Part shown: positions 5,409 to 6,423 of the stretch, piece after piece | How the letters are laid out: each line of letters opens with the position of its first letter | How positions within the stretch are numbered: the first letter of the stretch is position 1 | NCBI GenBank assembly: GCA_049419605.1 | Contig: JBMSKF010000025.1 | Coordinates: 1 to 6,423, forward strand | Direction: 5' to 3' | Length of the DNA: 6,423 nt | Source of the DNA: UBA970 sp049419605 | Lineage (GTDB): Bacteria; Bacillota_I; Bacilli_A; RFN20; CAG-826 | The notes under the pieces: model-generated | Told to the model about the DNA's origin: nothing | Databases searched by the model: none | The model's input: the letters and a program-made list of their open reading frames with translations, nothing else | Program-made: the position numbers and the translations under genes

Positions 5409-6423
5409 TGAAACGAACCATCATTTTAGATATGATGGCCGCTGATAAAGGCGCGCCAGAATTAGTCGAAGGTGTCAAATTATTTTTAGCTCGCAACCCA
5501 GGTGAGTATCGATTAGTCGCCGTCGGTAAACAAGAAGAACTACAAGGATTAAAAGGGATTGCGGAAATTGTGGATGCTCGTGATGTTGTTCCCATGGAAG
5601 CAGGCGCACGTGATGTGCTAAGAATGAAAGAATCATCCATGATGAAGGCGATTGATTTATATGAAACACTCAAAGCAGATGCGATGATATCTTGCGGCGG
5701 TACGGGTGCTTATTTATCCGCGGCTACTTTAAAATTAAAATTAATTCCTGGAGTAGAACGGGCAGCGTTAATCGTTCCCATGCCGAATGCGATTGGTAAA
5801 ATTACCAATGTGTTAGACATCGGTGCAAGTAATGAAAATAGTGCTGAACACCTTGTTCAATTTGCAGAAATGGGACGCTTATTTAATCAAGCAGTCTATG
5901 GAAATAAAGTCCCCCGAGTCTATGTGATGGCCAATGGCACCGAAGATAAAAAAGGATCACCTGAAAGTAAAAAAGCTTTAGAAATGTTAAAGGCGATGAA
6001 CTTTCCTGGTCTTCAAGGCAATATTGAAGGAAGAGAATCCTTAAGTGGCATCGCGGATGTGATTGTCACCGATGGCTTTACAGGCAACGTTTATTTAAAG
6101 ACCACAGAAGGTGTCTTTAAAATCATGTCCAATGAAATTAAAAAAATCTTTAAGCGTAATCTCTTTTCTATGCTTGGCTATCTCTTTGCAAAGAAGGGTG
6201 TTAAACTCATGCAACATCGTTGGGATTATCGAACCACCGGTGGCAGCATGTTACTAGGGCTCAATGGCGTAATCGTCAAAGCCCATGGAAGTAGTGACCG
6301 CGTTGCGTTTTCTTATGCGATGGAAGTTGGCAAAAAATTAGCGGAAGCAAATATTGTCGACACGATGAAGAAAGGATTTGCGAATGCGACCAGTGCAACA
6401 ACTTCAGGATCAACTCCAACTTC
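5408..6423 (+). CDS. plsX: Phosphate acyltransferase PlsX, 3'-partial
   Basis: PlsX converts acyl-ACP and phosphate to acyl-phosphate, the donor used by PlsY in the first step of phosphatidic acid synthesis; it is a peripheral membrane enzyme. The frame is open for 338 codons to the right edge. Family landmarks: GGTGAYL (97-103), DIGASN (137-142), EHLVQFAEMG (from 147), NGTEDKKG (176-183), GNIEGRESL, VTDGFTGNV (about 220-228), GGSMLLGLNG (278-287) and KAHGSSD (291-297). Several usually conserved positions differ: MGGD is MAAD (10-13), GNTGA is GGTGA, DVGAN is DIGAS, and KPEH is SAEH. The usual length is about 330-345, so little is missing; the last visible residues are a Ser/Thr/Ala-rich tail. 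The start ATG is chosen because MKRTIILD matches the family N-terminus and the promoter predicts +1 there. The family call is strong; full activity is not certain. Confidence 0.93.
   Translation, partial: MKRTIILDMMAADKGAPELVEGVKLFLARNPGEYRLVAVGKQEELQGLKGIAEIVDARDVVPMEAGARDVLRMKESSMMKAIDLYETLKADAMISCGGTGAYLSAATLKLKLIPGVERAALIVPMPNAIGKITNVLDIGASNENSAEHLVQFAEMGRLFNQAVYGNKVPRVYVMANGTEDKKGSPESKKALEMLKAMNFPGLQGNIEGRESLSGIADVIVTDGFTGNVYLKTTEGVFKIMSNEIKKIFKRNLFSMLGYLFAKKGVKLMQHRWDYRTTGGSMLLGLNGVIVKAHGSSDRVAFSYAMEVGKKLAEANIVDTMKKGFANATSATTSGSTPT

Noticed and set aside
1976..5409. AATCTTA shared by the leader (1976-1982) and the plsX start (5403-5409) as insertion target-site repeats
   Set aside because: Seven AT-rich bases recur by chance, and the copies do not sit at plausible insertion edges.
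5395..5673. Minus-strand open frames opposite the start of plsX
   Set aside because: They overlap conserved PlsX codons and the plsX promoter, and the two overlapping frames have no recognisable product.

Overview
The window is a short stretch of a moderately AT-rich bacterial chromosome with all genes on the + strand. It holds the 3' part of recG (the start lies before base 1), two genes for exported proteins, and the 5' part of plsX (the end lies beyond base 6423). UGA is a stop codon (recG ends in TGA) and every tryptophan is TGG, so the code is standard. The proteins resemble low-GC Firmicutes and walled-off Mollicutes relatives. A secreted endonuclease I fused to Ig-like and lamin-tail domains, plus a C-terminal helical module and a membrane anchor without LPXTG, is typical of the Acholeplasma / Izemoplasma / Haloplasma neighbourhood. 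That placement is inference; no rRNA or other taxonomic marker is present.

Layout. Bases 1-1877 encode the fork-remodelling helicase RecG, whose C-terminus looks a few dozen residues short. Bases 1878-2016 are a gap that is about 90% A+T in its first part. The gap holds a candidate extended -10 promoter, a 12-bp hairpin with a single bulge, and a strong ribosome binding site touching the hairpin. Bases 2017-2871 encode a small exported protein of unknown function. Bases 2898-5378 encode an 826-residue exported, membrane-anchored nuclease (endonuclease I, two Ig-like domains, lamin-tail domain, helical module, transmembrane anchor). Bases 5408-6423 encode PlsX, the first enzyme of phosphatidate synthesis, with unusual substitutions in its glycine motifs.

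How the parts relate. In many Firmicutes recG is followed by fapR and plsX, so the two exported-protein genes sit as an accessory insert where fapR or nothing would be expected. The two exported proteins share a C-terminal module containing the only cysteine of each protein, which suggests a common surface assembly or anchoring role. The nuclease would degrade extracellular DNA, a plausible nutrient source for such organisms.

The most striking regulatory signal is the motif TTTGNTAAAAT, present once in each of the three intergenic gaps. Before the nuclease gene and before plsX it lies exactly 6 nt from the start codon, so the predicted transcription start coincides with the first base of the start codon. 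Neither of these two genes has a Shine-Dalgarno sequence. This points to leaderless mRNAs, whereas the small exported-protein gene has a leader with a hairpin and a good ribosome binding site. The nuclease gene also carries a T9 tract in its signal-peptide codons, where either a +1 or a -1 slip gives an immediate stop.
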